A DNA stretch of 22,500 bases from Paulinella micropora (GCA_019918135.1 WBZZ01002612.1:22501-45000); one strand, 5' to 3'. Shown: positions 1 through 8,822, numbered from the stretch's first letter. Numbers and translations are program-made. The notes: generated by a model from the letters alone, not told the origin.

Positions 1-1
1 C

Positions 2-103
2 TCTGAGAGCCAGCCTGATGTGAATCAACTGTTTTTAAAATTAAGTGACGACGAATTTGATCAGCCAATGGTTGACTCGTGCGACGCCAGCAAGAGAAGT
101 CAG
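2..103 (+). CDS. Internal exon of an unrecognised gene (partial at left edge)
   Basis: Only the second forward frame is open from the window edge. It encodes about 34 mostly polar residues, including an acidic stretch LSDDEFDQP, and ends at a good donor (CAG then GTAAAC at 104). The other two frames stop at once. The intron would run toward 527. Joining this exon directly to the exon at 527 does not keep the frame: this one ends at phase 0, and the next needs one carried base. A small exon between them, or a different splice site, is therefore required. No family recognised. Confidence 0.4.
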
Positions 104-526
104 GTAAACCAGCAAGGTTAGAAGCTTTTTGGTGGCCCTGGCGAGCTGCAATATTAAGAAAAGAGTGTTTTTTTTGAACACGTAACCACGCTCGATGCAA
201 GCAAAATTTCAGGAGTGTTACCTGCGCTGAAGAAAGAGCTGAACTAGAAATTTGATTTATTTATGTTAGACGCGATGGCTGCATTTAACATGGCAAGCTA
301 CGGACCAAGTTAGTTTTTTACGTCTGCAAGTATTCGCAAGGCAATAGGCATAAAACCTACTGTTTGTGCCCCTGATCTGAAGACAGAAACTTAAGTATAC
401 TGACATATTTACGGAATCGTCCAGAAACAGATTGCTCACGACCTGCCTCATGTATGGGTAACCAGCTTATATAAATGTGTGGAATTGGTGCTATGGAAAT
501 TGTAATATACATTTCTTCATATGCAG

Positions 527-762
527 GTGAAATTAGAATTCGGACCTTGCTGGATCCTGAAAGAATGAATCATAATATGATGGAAACTGAACACTTTCCA
601 TACGAGAAGATTGCTGTCGAGAACAATCATTCGAGATATCAACCGTACTCCGTCGGCGTCGACGCTGAGGATTATATCATGGATTCATTCTATCTACAGG
701 GTGAGTTCATCGCTGCTAAAGATCGTGAGCAACTTCTCAAAGAATTAGAAGAAGCTGATTGA
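527..762 (+). CDS. 3'-terminal exon of the same unrecognised gene
   Basis: The sequence is open from 475, but a pyrimidine-rich acceptor (TTCTTCATATGCAG) at 513-526 suggests the exon starts at 527. From there it encodes about 78 residues ending in a charged, probably helical tail (REQLLKELEEAD) before TGA. The composition is balanced and polar: it has ENNHSRYQPYSVGVDAEDY and no low-complexity repeats, which supports real coding. It probably forms the C-terminus of the gene whose upstream exon is at 2-103. No domain recognised, so no function is offered. The ATG at 475 is an alternative start if this were an intronless 95-residue ORF. Confidence 0.45.
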
Positions 763-769
763 TTATTTT

Positions 770-821
770 TATTTATGTGCGGTCATCGCTGCCTGTATTT
801 ATGTGCGGTCATCGCTGCCTG
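770..821 (+). repeat. Two perfect tandem copies of a 26-bp unit
   Basis: The unit beginning TATTTATGTGCGGTCATCGC occurs at 770-795 and again, identical, at 796-821. It lies immediately after the stop codon at 760-762, within the presumed 3' untranslated region. This is a recent local duplication. Confidence 0.9.
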
Positions 822-1109
822 CGCAAAATACTAACTATTGCATGTCACGAGTTTGAGATTGTTCTGTTCATAAGTAGCTATAGCAAGAATGATATTACAG
901 ACAAAAATAATTCATCAAATATTTAATATTACGAAATATTAACAATAATGATTGTAAGCATTAATATTACATTAATACGAATATTCAACTAATATTAATA
1001 TCAATATCACCGGCAAACTTTCTACCTATTAATAAATTGATTTTTGAATCACTCTAAATGTTAGATCAATTAAAAATTAGATTTTCATTAAAAATCAGAT
1101 TTCAATCAA
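822..1109. other. AT-rich noncoding spacer
   Basis: This stretch is very AT-rich with many TAATATTA-type words. No open frame of note, RNA gene or promoter is recognisable. It may include the outer, poorly conserved edge of the inverted-repeat element that follows. Confidence 0.5.
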
Positions 1110-1762
1110 AAATCTGATTTTAATCAAAAATAGGATTTTAATCAAAAATAATATTCTGACACAAAAAATAAATTTCAACTAAAATATAAAAAATAATTTT
1201 TTTCCCCTCTTGAATGTCGCTAGTAATAGTTGGACTAGACAGGGTGTTACGGGATTTCAAGTTTCCTTGCTAGCCTGTTTGTACTTGAAGAAACGATTGC
1301 CAGGTACAAAGCTTTTGGTGTTAGAGTTGGTTTTTGGTGATGCTAGGTGCTCTTGATAATACAATTTTATCTCTTCTTCTTCCCACTCAGCTCTACGAGT
1401 GGCAATGATTCCATTATTGATATTAATAATTCAATAAAACAGTGCTTGTGTAAAAAAAAGAAAAGTGAAAAGCAGATGTCAAGAGAGGGTGCAAACAGGA
1501 GAAAGGTAAAAATAGGAAAGAAACAGAAACATGGAATGAAAAAAGTTTGAAAGGGGAACAAGGAAAAAGCAACTTCAAACTCAAGGAAGGCAAATCAAAG
1601 CACAGATGTGAAAAGTGTAGCAATAAAGGCACAAGAGGGAACATCACTTGATGACGAGAGGGTCGGACTTCACACTTTATTACAGAAAAAGAATAATCAC
1701 TATGGTGACAAATACACATAAATTTTTTCAGAAGTAAGTTCAGTAGCAAATATTTTTCGGGA

Positions 1763-1884
1763 CCTGACAAAAAATTGTCGGGTACGATAAATTTTTCCTG
1801 GTTCAGACAAAAATTTATCTGGTCTAGAAAAAACTTTTTAGATTTGAATTTTTTTTTCAGATCCAGAGAATTTTTTTTCCCTGG
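1763..1884. repeat. Row of short A/T-centred hairpins
   Basis: At least four near-palindromes of about 18-22 bases follow one another: CCTGACAAAAAATTGTCGGG (1763-1782), CAGACAAAAATTTATCTG (1804-1821), TCTAGAAAAAACTTTTTAGA (1823-1842), and one at 1863-1884 beginning CCAGAGAA and ending CCCTGG. Each has a 4-8 base stem around an A/T core. The row lies inside the inverted-repeat element. Confidence 0.6.
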
Positions 1885-1927
1885 ACCTGGCGAACGAAAA
1901 AAAAATTGTCCTTGTAGGGATCCGACA

Positions 1928-1930
1928 AAA

Positions 1931-1960
<30 letters not shown>
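1928..1960. repeat. (AAAT)n microsatellite
   Basis: About eight units of AAAT run up to the right arm of the inverted-repeat element. Confidence 0.9.
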
Positions 1961-1961
<1 letters not shown>

Positions 1962-2100
1962 ACTGCTAGCGACATTCAAGTGTAAAAAAAAATTTGATTT
2001 TTCTGTTTTGAGTAAGTTTTTTAGTTTTGGTTGAAAATATTCTCTTTGTGTCAGAAATTTATTTTTAATTAAAAAATACATTTCAGTCAAAATCCTTGTT

Positions 2101-2594
2101 TCGATTGAAATTTACGATATTTAATGTTAATATTAATATTAATACCAACAGTGACCCAGCCGACTGTAATAATAACATTTGAATAGTTCTTACTAATTCT
2201 ATCAACCGGGCAGTATTAGCTATTAGTAATCTCAATAAGGCGATGCCTGATTAAAATCTCGGGTTTGACAATGAAATTAAATTAAATTAAATTTACGTAA
2301 GGACAGTTTTATTAATATTATATAATAATTTCACTTGAAAATTTTATCACACATATTATTAATAATAGAGATAAGTGTGAAAATAACCTATTAACTGAAA
2401 ACAAAACTGATTAAAAGTGTTATCAGAAAAAATTAAAACGTCAGAACAAAATGCAATGAACGACATATGTATAAATGAAGCAAACCAAACGACAAAAATT
2501 CATAAGCAATAAAAAAATACTAAAACTAGACTGCAGGCATGGATAATGAAAATACGCTGCAAATCAAAACTTGAAAACAGTGATGAATCGAAGT
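2101..2594. other. AT-rich intergenic region
   Basis: No open frame of note. A short AAATT repeat lies at about 2274-2292. The stretch lies downstream of the minus-strand zinc-finger gene and probably holds its 3' end, but I could not place a poly(A) signal with confidence. Confidence 0.5.
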
Positions 2595-4140
2595 TCAAGT
2601 GTGATTGTATCGACGTAAATATTTTTTGATTTGCTCCTGATCGGCTGATGCAATTCGTAAGGGTGACTCATCACCATCATCACATCTTTGCATGTAAACA
2701 TCGAGGGAAATGATGTGACTTGCTAAAACGTCTTTCTCCCAACGTTCAAATTCCTCTGCCGCTGTGCTTGGGTCGTTCATAGATTGCTTTTCTTTTTCTT
2801 CATGTAGCCAAGCAGGTCGATACTTTCCCGTATATTGGTTGGAACCTGCTGGGTGGCCCCAAACGTGAACTAGAACTGTGGATTCGAGATTAAGATCAAC
2901 TGGACTTACTTCCACCTTAATAGCCTTGCCCAAGCTGAACCTTTTCACTTTCTTCTTGGATTTGCATTTGACTTGCTTGTTGTTGTCATAATCAACCCAC
3001 TCGAACGCAATAAATGTCTCCTCACCAGGAAGCTCCTCGCCTGCTGCAACATCGCGGCCAAGCACTTTTGCAGTGTTGCTTGAAGCAGCTGCACTGTCGC
3101 TGTCGCTGTCGCTGTCGCTGTCGTCATCGTTCGACTTGGTGTCATCGTTGGCATTTTCGTTGGGCCAGGCGTTGTCGTTGTCGTTGCCGTTGTCGGAGTT
3201 GCTGAGTGGCAATCGTAAAAACAAACGGGGCAAGTCGTTGTCGTTGTCCTCGGACGCGTCGCCACGATCGCTGTCATCAGCCTGCAGCTGATCCTGATTT
3301 CGCTTCGCAGAACAAAGTTCACAGGCAAAAAAGTCTGGAGGATTGTCCACGTAGGTGCAAATTTTGCAAGTCCATTCTAGCGCGTCCTACAAGAATGGTG
3401 TGTCTGTATGTACGTACGTAATAGTGTGTCTGTATGTACGTACGTATGTACGTACGTACGTATGTATGTATGTATGTATGCATGTATGTATGTATGTATG
3501 TATGTATGTATGTATGTATGCATGCATGTACGTATGCATTTACCTCGGACTCCTTCTTACTCTTCATTTTGCGCTTTTTCACTGCGGCCTATATGTATAA
3601 AATAGTATGTATGTATGTATGTATGTACATTGTAACCTTGCTAGACTCCTCATCTGATCCATCAATTTCGATTATTTCTTTCTTGATAGCCTTGGTTGTT
3701 GCGGCCACCGACGCTGATGCAGACGCCGACGCCGGCGCAGACGACCACGACAGAAGCGAAGGTGAAGACGAAGAGGAAGATCTATACGAAGATGAAGACG
3801 AAGAAGACAGCGGAGGAAGGCTGCCAGAATTACCAATCGACACCACCAGGGGCTTCAGGAATTTGCGAATACCTGGGTGTGTCAATCCCTTCATTCGTTT
3901 TTTGCCCTTGCCCTTCGCACTTTTCTCTTCCTCTCTGATTGCTTCCACAGTCTCGAGATAAGGAACCCTGCGATTTTTTCCCTTCTTTTCGCATCTTGCA
4001 GCAGGACCAAAGCATTGCAGGATTCCCTCGCTTTCCTGTTCACACATACCATGATTGCAAATTAGAACAAAGAATAAAATTGTAAATAAATCTAGATAGT
4101 GTGTGTGTGAGAGAGAGAGTGGAGCAGAGAAGGGGGGAGG

Positions 4141-4176
<36 letters not shown>

Positions 4177-4314
4177 AAGAAAGAGACAAAGAGGAAGGAG
4201 GGAGCATTCAAGCGAGAGAGTGAATTGTTACTTTTACTGAAATCATCATTGACTTAGCCTCTCGCTCTTCTCGCTTTGCAGCGAATGATTCTTGGCAGAG
4301 CTGTCGACCAATCT
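2595..4314 (-). CDS. RanBP2-type zinc-finger nuclear-type protein, four exons seen (5' end missing)
   Basis: Exons on the minus strand are 4314-4238, 4035-3637, 3588-3544 and 3386-2595 (stop at 2595). All three junctions have GT donors and AG acceptors and join in phase 0, giving about 436 residues. The last exon opens with a RanBP2-type zinc finger, EWTCKICTYVDN then CELC (W-x-C-x2-C-x11-C-x2-C), a fold that binds ubiquitin, RNA or proteins. It is followed by an Asp/Ser/Asn-rich acidic region containing a (DS)n run, then a globular-looking C-terminus (VLVHVWGHPAG, ending RRYNHT). The 399-base exon carries a basic patch (KGKGKKRMKG), poly-Ser and Ala-Ser runs, and EIIEIDGSDEES, which looks like a SUMO-interacting motif. 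IKKE and IKVE fit the sumoylation consensus. Introns are 48, 157 and 202 bases, two of them largely CATA repeats. A nuclear regulatory role is inference. The first exon seen begins mid-codon, so upstream exons exist or were lost. Confidence 0.7.
3405..3540. repeat. TATG/TACG tetranucleotide repeat inside an intron
   Basis: Long runs of TATG interspersed with TACG and CATG units fill most of the 157-base intron 3387-3543 of the minus-strand zinc-finger gene. The repetitive ORFs in this stretch are artefacts of the repeat. Confidence 0.9.
3606..3630. repeat. (TATG)n in the 48-base intron
   Basis: About six TATG units occupy roughly half of the intron 3589-3636 of the zinc-finger gene. Confidence 0.85.
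4098..4200. repeat. GA-rich microsatellite
   Basis: A purine tract of GA, GAAA and GGGA units. It lies in the intron 4036-4237 of the minus-strand zinc-finger gene. Confidence 0.9.
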
Positions 4315-4315
4315 C

Positions 4316-4484
4316 TATACATACATAAAAATTCAATGCAGATACATCAGTTCATCCATCCATACATACACAAGCACTGTCAGACATAAAAGCAGTTATG
4401 CATTCATACATACATGAATATATGTATATTTATATACATACATACAATGTACATACATACATACATACATACATTCATTCATAC
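4316..4484. repeat. CATA tetranucleotide-rich region
   Basis: Interrupted CATA/TACA repeats, densest at 4430-4480. They lie upstream of the zinc-finger exons (read on the minus strand) and just before the integrase ORF on the plus strand. This may be the site where the retroelement joined. Confidence 0.85.
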
Positions 4485-4499
4485 CTGCATCAATCTTTG

Positions 4500-7144
4500 T
4501 TGCCAGTGTCAGAAGACCAGGAACCAGAATCCCCAGAAAGTTTCAATGCCGCAAAAATCTTCACTTTGCACCTGAAAATATGAATGCATGTACATCTGAT
4601 AGCCTTTCCAGGCTAGAGTTTCAGTCGGAGGTGTCGGCTCTCGTATCATCAGTGGAGATGATGGACCTGTCCACGGACAAGGTATACGAGGTGAGCCACA
4701 TAGAGGCGATGCAGATGGCAAGAGGCGTTCGTTATGACCGCACGGGTCTACGATATAGTCCTCAAGGCCCGGAGCATGGCATATGCTGTGAGACGCATGT
4801 TCTCGAAGACGCTGAGTGGTCTTATGAGGCATACGAGAACGCGAAGGCGAATATAAAAGAAGAGGAGGAGACGACTGAGGTCTGTACTGAACCTCCACAG
4901 GAAAATCGAAGCGAGCTTGATGAAGACCCGGAAAGGGTAGGAGTAAGGTTGGAGGACGGTACTATTCATATCGCCTCGCCTACCGCGTGGAGGCAGCAAC
5001 AGGCGACGGATCCGGAGTTCAAGGATCTCATAACGTTATACAAGAACCCTAATGAGCTTAAAAAGACTCCACAGATCAAAGATCAGATGAAGGAGATGGC
5101 GTGGAGAGATGGGCTATTGTGGTACAAGGGCCAGCATGGCAAATTTGCATCACAGCCTGACAAATGGACTCTCTGGGTACCAGAGAAGTTGAGGCGCTTT
5201 ATATATGTCGCAGCCCATAACTGCCCCTTACTGGCACATCCGGGTCGACAAAGAACTCATTGGTTCATAGCGAGGCGATTTTGGTGGAAAGGGATGAAGG
5301 AGGAGATAGACAGGGAAGTGGACGCATGCATCCCATGCAAAACCACAAAGACACCGCTGAAGGCGAACTTTGGCCTGATCGGTACATTCCCGTTACACGC
5401 CGGGATGTTTGAATTTTTACACATCGATCATGTGGGACCTTTCCCCGAATCGGCAGAAGGGTACAGATACCTTCTTACCGCAATAGATCGAGCCACCAAT
5501 TATGTCTGGGTTGTTCCTGTTAAGGACGCTACAGGCAAGACAACTGCGGAGGCTCTGATCGATAGGATCGTCTCGCAGATCGGAGTGCCTAGAAAGATAT
5601 GTTCTGATCGAGGTTCTGACTTTAATAATGAAGTCATCGACAGACTATCTAAGTACTACGGGATGAAATGGCAATATGTTACTGCCTATAACCCGAGAGC
5701 GAATGGCAAGATCGAGCGGGTACATAGACCTCTCAAAGCCTCGCTTAAGATGTACTGTATGAAGAAGGAGAATCAGAGAGCCTGGGTGGAGGCAGCACCT
5801 TCATTTGCCTTTGCAATGAACTGTCTACCCTCATCGGCATTAGGAGGAGCCAGGAGCTCAGTCTCGCCATATCAATTGGTTTACGGCCGAGAGCCTAATA
5901 TCCCAACCTCACTTCTGCATCCAAAAGACACTTGGGCAGATGAGGATGAGTTGTTCGGGATGAGACTAAGAGCGAAGATGGAGGCGGAACAAATAGTTGC
6001 GGCGCACAGGGAGGCGGAGCGCAGAAAGACTGACGCACAAGGAGTGCGACAAGCGCACTTAGATCAAGTCCGTTTCCAGGTTGGGGATATTGTACTCTTG
6101 TACCATCCTCAAGTCCCTAAGGGGATTAGCTCTAAGCTGTTTACCCACTGGAAAGGACCATACCAGATCATGGAACAGATGGGACCTCTGAATTATAAGA
6201 TCAGGGGTAGAGGGAAGGTGCAGATTGTGAATGTTCGAAGGCTGATCAAATATGACCCCTTCTTACTTGAGGATGAATCCGTTGAGGAGGCGTTGAAACG
6301 GATGAAGGAGGACTTCAAAGAGGTACCGCCTATACAGAAGGAGGATACCTTAGAGGAGGAGAATGCCTATCGGGCACCGGTCACGGAGAAGGAGGAGACC
6401 GAGAAGGAGAGTAAGGAAGACTCAAACCGCAAAAGCGCGGCGGGGACTCAGTCTAAAGCCCCCATAGTCCGCGGCGGTACGAAGGAGAAGTTCACGGAGG
6501 CGCAGAAGAGGAGAGCGCAAAACGATCTCATCTTCGACCAACCGAGGAAGGTGGTGAGATCGACGCGAGCGACGGATGTCCATGGAGGAGGAGGGGAGAA
6601 GGACACTAACCCGAACGCGGGTAATGTGGACATTCGACATGTGCGATGGAAGGAAGGAGAGGCGATTGCGGCCATCAAGTGGGTCCGAGACGCTTTTTAT
6701 CTGTTGAGACCGGCAGAATCTCATGTTGCCGATGACACTCTCTCAGATCTTTATCTCATGCGAGCTGTGGCGGTCCCGCAGACTACACGGGCAGCACGGA
6801 CATCGAAGAGATCCTTAGCAGCAAAAACAATACAACCGGTACTCCATTTTTGGAGAAGCATGGACCCTGTTGAGGATCCAAAAGCTAGACAATATTTACC
6901 GGTGTACAAAGACGCGAAAAATCTCGAGACATGGGATGATACTATTACCCTTCGAGACAAAGACCACACTGCGTGGACTATTCAGTCACTGCCTAGAGGA
7001 GTGCTTGATATTCCTTTTGACTTATCTTTGGGCGCCATCCCTAACAAAATATGGGACATTCTGGAGGAGTCGAAGTTTGACTTGACTTTTGTTGGCGGCC
7101 CGCCACCTGGCAAAGGGGTTCGCGCAAGGCGACGAAGGCAGTAA
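4500..7144 (+). mobile_element. 5'-truncated Gypsy-like LTR retroelement fragment
   Basis: The integrase ORF is the only retroelement part present. Homology appears to begin near the end of RNase H, around 4560. The gag, protease and RT portions are absent, and I found no matching direct repeats (LTRs) between 4300-4580 and 7145-7800 by eye. The 3' limit is therefore taken as the ORF stop. Confidence 0.5.
4580..7144 (+). CDS. Ty3/Gypsy-type retrotransposon integrase with long C-terminal extension
   Basis: An 854-residue ORF. Residues 5-12 (TSDSLSRL) resemble the (A)DSLSR motif that closes the Gypsy RNase H domain, and the frame stays open upstream through HFAPEN, so the true start is uncertain. 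The integrase H2C2 zinc site is H213, H220, C250, C253 (H-x6-H-x29-C-x2-C). The catalytic triad is D283 (HIDHVGPF), D343 (CSDRGSDF) and E379 (NGKIERVHR), the canonical DD35E spacing. A GPY/F-type C-terminal module (residues 500-560, HWKGPYQI) follows. The integrase inserts element cDNA into chromosomes. Odd points: no protease or reverse transcriptase precedes it, no chromodomain follows, and residues 570-854 form an extra region, charged at first, then apparently globular, ending in RARRRRQ. The core is undamaged, so loss of function is not evident from this ORF. Confidence 0.85.
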   Translation: MNACTSDSLSRLEFQSEVSALVSSVEMMDLSTDKVYEVSHIEAMQMARGVRYDRTGLRYSPQGPEHGICCETHVLEDAEWSYEAYENAKANIKEEEETTEVCTEPPQENRSELDEDPERVGVRLEDGTIHIASPTAWRQQQATDPEFKDLITLYKNPNELKKTPQIKDQMKEMAWRDGLLWYKGQHGKFASQPDKWTLWVPEKLRRFIYVAAHNCPLLAHPGRQRTHWFIARRFWWKGMKEEIDREVDACIPCKTTKTPLKANFGLIGTFPLHAGMFEFLHIDHVGPFPESAEGYRYLLTAIDRATNYVWVVPVKDATGKTTAEALIDRIVSQIGVPRKICSDRGSDFNNEVIDRLSKYYGMKWQYVTAYNPRANGKIERVHRPLKASLKMYCMKKENQRAWVEAAPSFAFAMNCLPSSALGGARSSVSPYQLVYGREPNIPTSLLHPKDTWADEDELFGMRLRAKMEAEQIVAAHREAERRKTDAQGVRQAHLDQVRFQVGDIVLLYHPQVPKGISSKLFTHWKGPYQIMEQMGPLNYKIRGRGKVQIVNVRRLIKYDPFLLEDESVEEALKRMKEDFKEVPPIQKEDTLEEENAYRAPVTEKEETEKESKEDSNRKSAAGTQSKAPIVRGGTKEKFTEAQKRRAQNDLIFDQPRKVVRSTRATDVHGGGGEKDTNPNAGNVDIRHVRWKEGEAIAAIKWVRDAFYLLRPAESHVADDTLSDLYLMRAVAVPQTTRAARTSKRSLAAKTIQPVLHFWRSMDPVEDPKARQYLPVYKDAKNLETWDDTITLRDKDHTAWTIQSLPRGVLDIPFDLSLGAIPNKIWDILEESKFDLTFVGGPPPGKGVRARRRRQ

Positions 7145-7799
7145 GTGACATTTTTTTCTTTTATCACGCGTCGGACATTGAAAGCTGCATGTGGATTAAT
7201 CTCATAGTGCACATGTCAGATCATGTCTTATTAAAGTGTTTTTATACCATTGTTGTTACTTGGCATTTTTATCGCAACATATGAGTGCGAGGGTCAATCG
7301 GCAAATGGATACGACACCGTATAAGGGGACCGCTTGTGAGTTTAGCGATGGTGTTCCTGGTACGACCCTGCTTCAAGTATCCAGGGTGATGTTCTCAAAA
7401 AATGTTCTCATAGTAGACATATTAAATTTTTTTCTTTGGATATACTTAATATCGTCATACCAGCACGGTCCGTCTCTACTTGTGTCGGCATATCGCATGG
7501 TCGGGCTCACTCACCCCGGCTTTGGATATAGTTATTAGGTCTGGCCACCTAGTACTATATTAAGGTAACCGATTGAATACAAGGGTATGTTATTAAAAGA
7601 CAATGTATTTACTGATCGGAAGTGTTTTTGGAGGAGAAAAATTATAACGCTGCTTTTATTGCAATAGTAATACTATTTGTTCTTGACATACTGCCTCAGA
7701 ATTAAGTTACGGGGGGGACAACAAGTGTGGAAGGAGGAGTTTTTATTTACAAAAACGAGGCTGGAGATTTATAGTTGACTCGTGTCTGGCGTATGCGTT
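7145..7799. other. Region downstream of integrase, no supported gene
   Basis: A 100-codon open frame at 7236-7538 has hydrophobic, irregular composition and no recognisable motif, so I do not call it. The region could include the 3' untranslated part or an LTR of the retroelement, but no repeat partner is in view. Confidence 0.35.
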
Positions 7800-8120
7800 T
7801 TATATATCCACTGCACCGTCTATCCGTGGGTTAATGCACTTAGTTGCGACACCCCGTAGCGTTTGTGCAGAAAAGAAATCAGCAATTATATGACGAAAAT
7901 ATTGCATATTTCCGTCATAAAAACGGGAAGGGGTACTGTAGGCATCACCCCCCGGATAGCCGGTAAAAAGTACCCTTTTTCTGGTGTCAGGTGCACCTAG
8001 TTTTTTCCCATTATTTTCAATATCGTTTGGCCGGATTTGACCTAATGTCATTTTAACCTTGGTCTGTTGCAGTTTTCTTTTCGGCTTCACTGAGCTAATA
8101 TAACGAGACATAATTCTCTT

Positions 8121-8820
8121 TTGGGGATTTGTGTCTGGTTGTATTACAGACTTTTTATTGAGCTATCTTCGGGGATTGTAACATTAGAGGTAGAGTGGGG
8201 TGTGACTAGAAAGAGCACTGATGATGCATCACAACCCGGAAAAAAACATGCACAATCACTTTTTCATTTCATCCCGCTTGAAAGACACATACCAGACTTG
8301 CTGCACATGATGCTGCGTGTGTGCGGCCGGATGACTGACTATATTATACGAGAGATTTTAACAGGAAAGCCTCGTGTCCCTTGGAGTTTGGACATTCCGC
8401 TTGATTCACCGCACGCGTCCCTTGACTCAAGACTCGCGCACTTCAAAGATCAACTTGCAGGTAAAAACCGGGCGGGAAAGGTAATTTCCTGTTTCAAATG
8501 TCGGTATAATGACGAAAAAAAAAGATCATGAATGGACTGGACTTGATCGCGGTGTAGCGTTGCGTCGTTTTATGTCGGAAGTTTACGATGACAATTTGAA
8601 TCTAGAAAATGTTTTCTGCCCGGGCCGCTGGAAAAATATTAAGACTTTTTGCGCGGGCTGGTGGAATCAATTTCGCAAAATCAGCAATCCGCACATTTTC
8701 ACTGACACGGAAGCGGATTTGTGGCAGAAACAAACTCGGACTTTGTTTCTTGAACTAACTTCTATGAAATACCAAGGCCCCGCTCATCCTTTGATCGAGG
8801 AAGCCCCGCTCATCCTTTGA
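8121..8820 (+). pseudogene. Frameshifted transposase-like fragment with an IPLERHIPDLLHMMLR motif
   Basis: Two overlapping frames (8121-8531 and 8509-8820) read as one protein if one A is removed from the A9 run at 8515-8523: the first frame ends ...YNDEKK then stops, and the second continues DHEWTGLDRG. The core FHFIPLERHIPDLLHMMLR followed by an IIREIL helix resembles, from memory, a motif of uncharacterised transposon-associated proteins in invertebrates and protists (I-P-x-D-x-L-H-x-x-L-R). I cannot name the family. The second half is rich in aromatic residues (CAGWWNQFR). A possible donor (CAG then GTAAAA) lies at 8461. The start is not fixed; convincing coding begins near 8187. The break may be decay or a sequencing error. 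Confidence 0.5.
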
Positions 8821-8822
8821 TC
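8777..8822 (+). repeat. 20-bp word repeated at 26-bp period
   Basis: GCCCCGCTCATCCTTTGATC occurs at 8777-8796 and 8803-8822, separated by GAGGAA. The second copy supplies the TGA that ends the upstream ORF. Confidence 0.85.

Larger units (their letters stand above)
1110..2100. mobile_element. Noncoding element with imperfect terminal inverted repeats
   Basis: CTTGAATGTCGCTAG at 1209-1223 recurs as its exact reverse complement at 1966-1980. TCTGACACAAA at 1155-1165 recurs inverted at 2045-2055. Between and beyond these anchors the arms remain similar but gapped: TTTCAATC-rich on the left, and GATTGAAA with CAGTCAAAATC on the right. The arms are about 110-135 bases and enclose about 740 bases with no convincing gene. 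This is the shape of a MITE or foldback-type nonautonomous DNA transposon. The outer ends and any target-site duplication could not be fixed by eye, so the boundaries are approximate. Confidence 0.5.

Noticed and set aside
266..451. 61-codon minus ORF within the first intron
   Set aside because: Antisense to the probable intron between exons at 103 and 527, with no supporting features.
1347..1770. Overlapping ORFs on both strands inside the inverted-repeat element
   Set aside because: Lys-rich on one strand and Phe/Ser/Leu-rich on the other, mirror images of an AG-rich stretch; no sign of a transposase.
3319..3640. Long ORFs in several frames made of HTYI, MYVC or RTYV repeats
   Set aside because: They are translations of TATG/CATA repeats inside introns of the zinc-finger gene and carry no other sequence.
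7236..7538. 100-codon plus ORF after the integrase
   Set aside because: Irregular composition, no motif and no splice or start context to support it.
4300..7800. LTRs flanking the integrase ORF
   Set aside because: No direct repeat pair found by eye on the two sides; the left side is microsatellite.
7800..8111. 103-codon minus ORF
   Set aside because: Composition is acceptable but there is no recognisable motif, splice signals or neighbour support; left uncalled.
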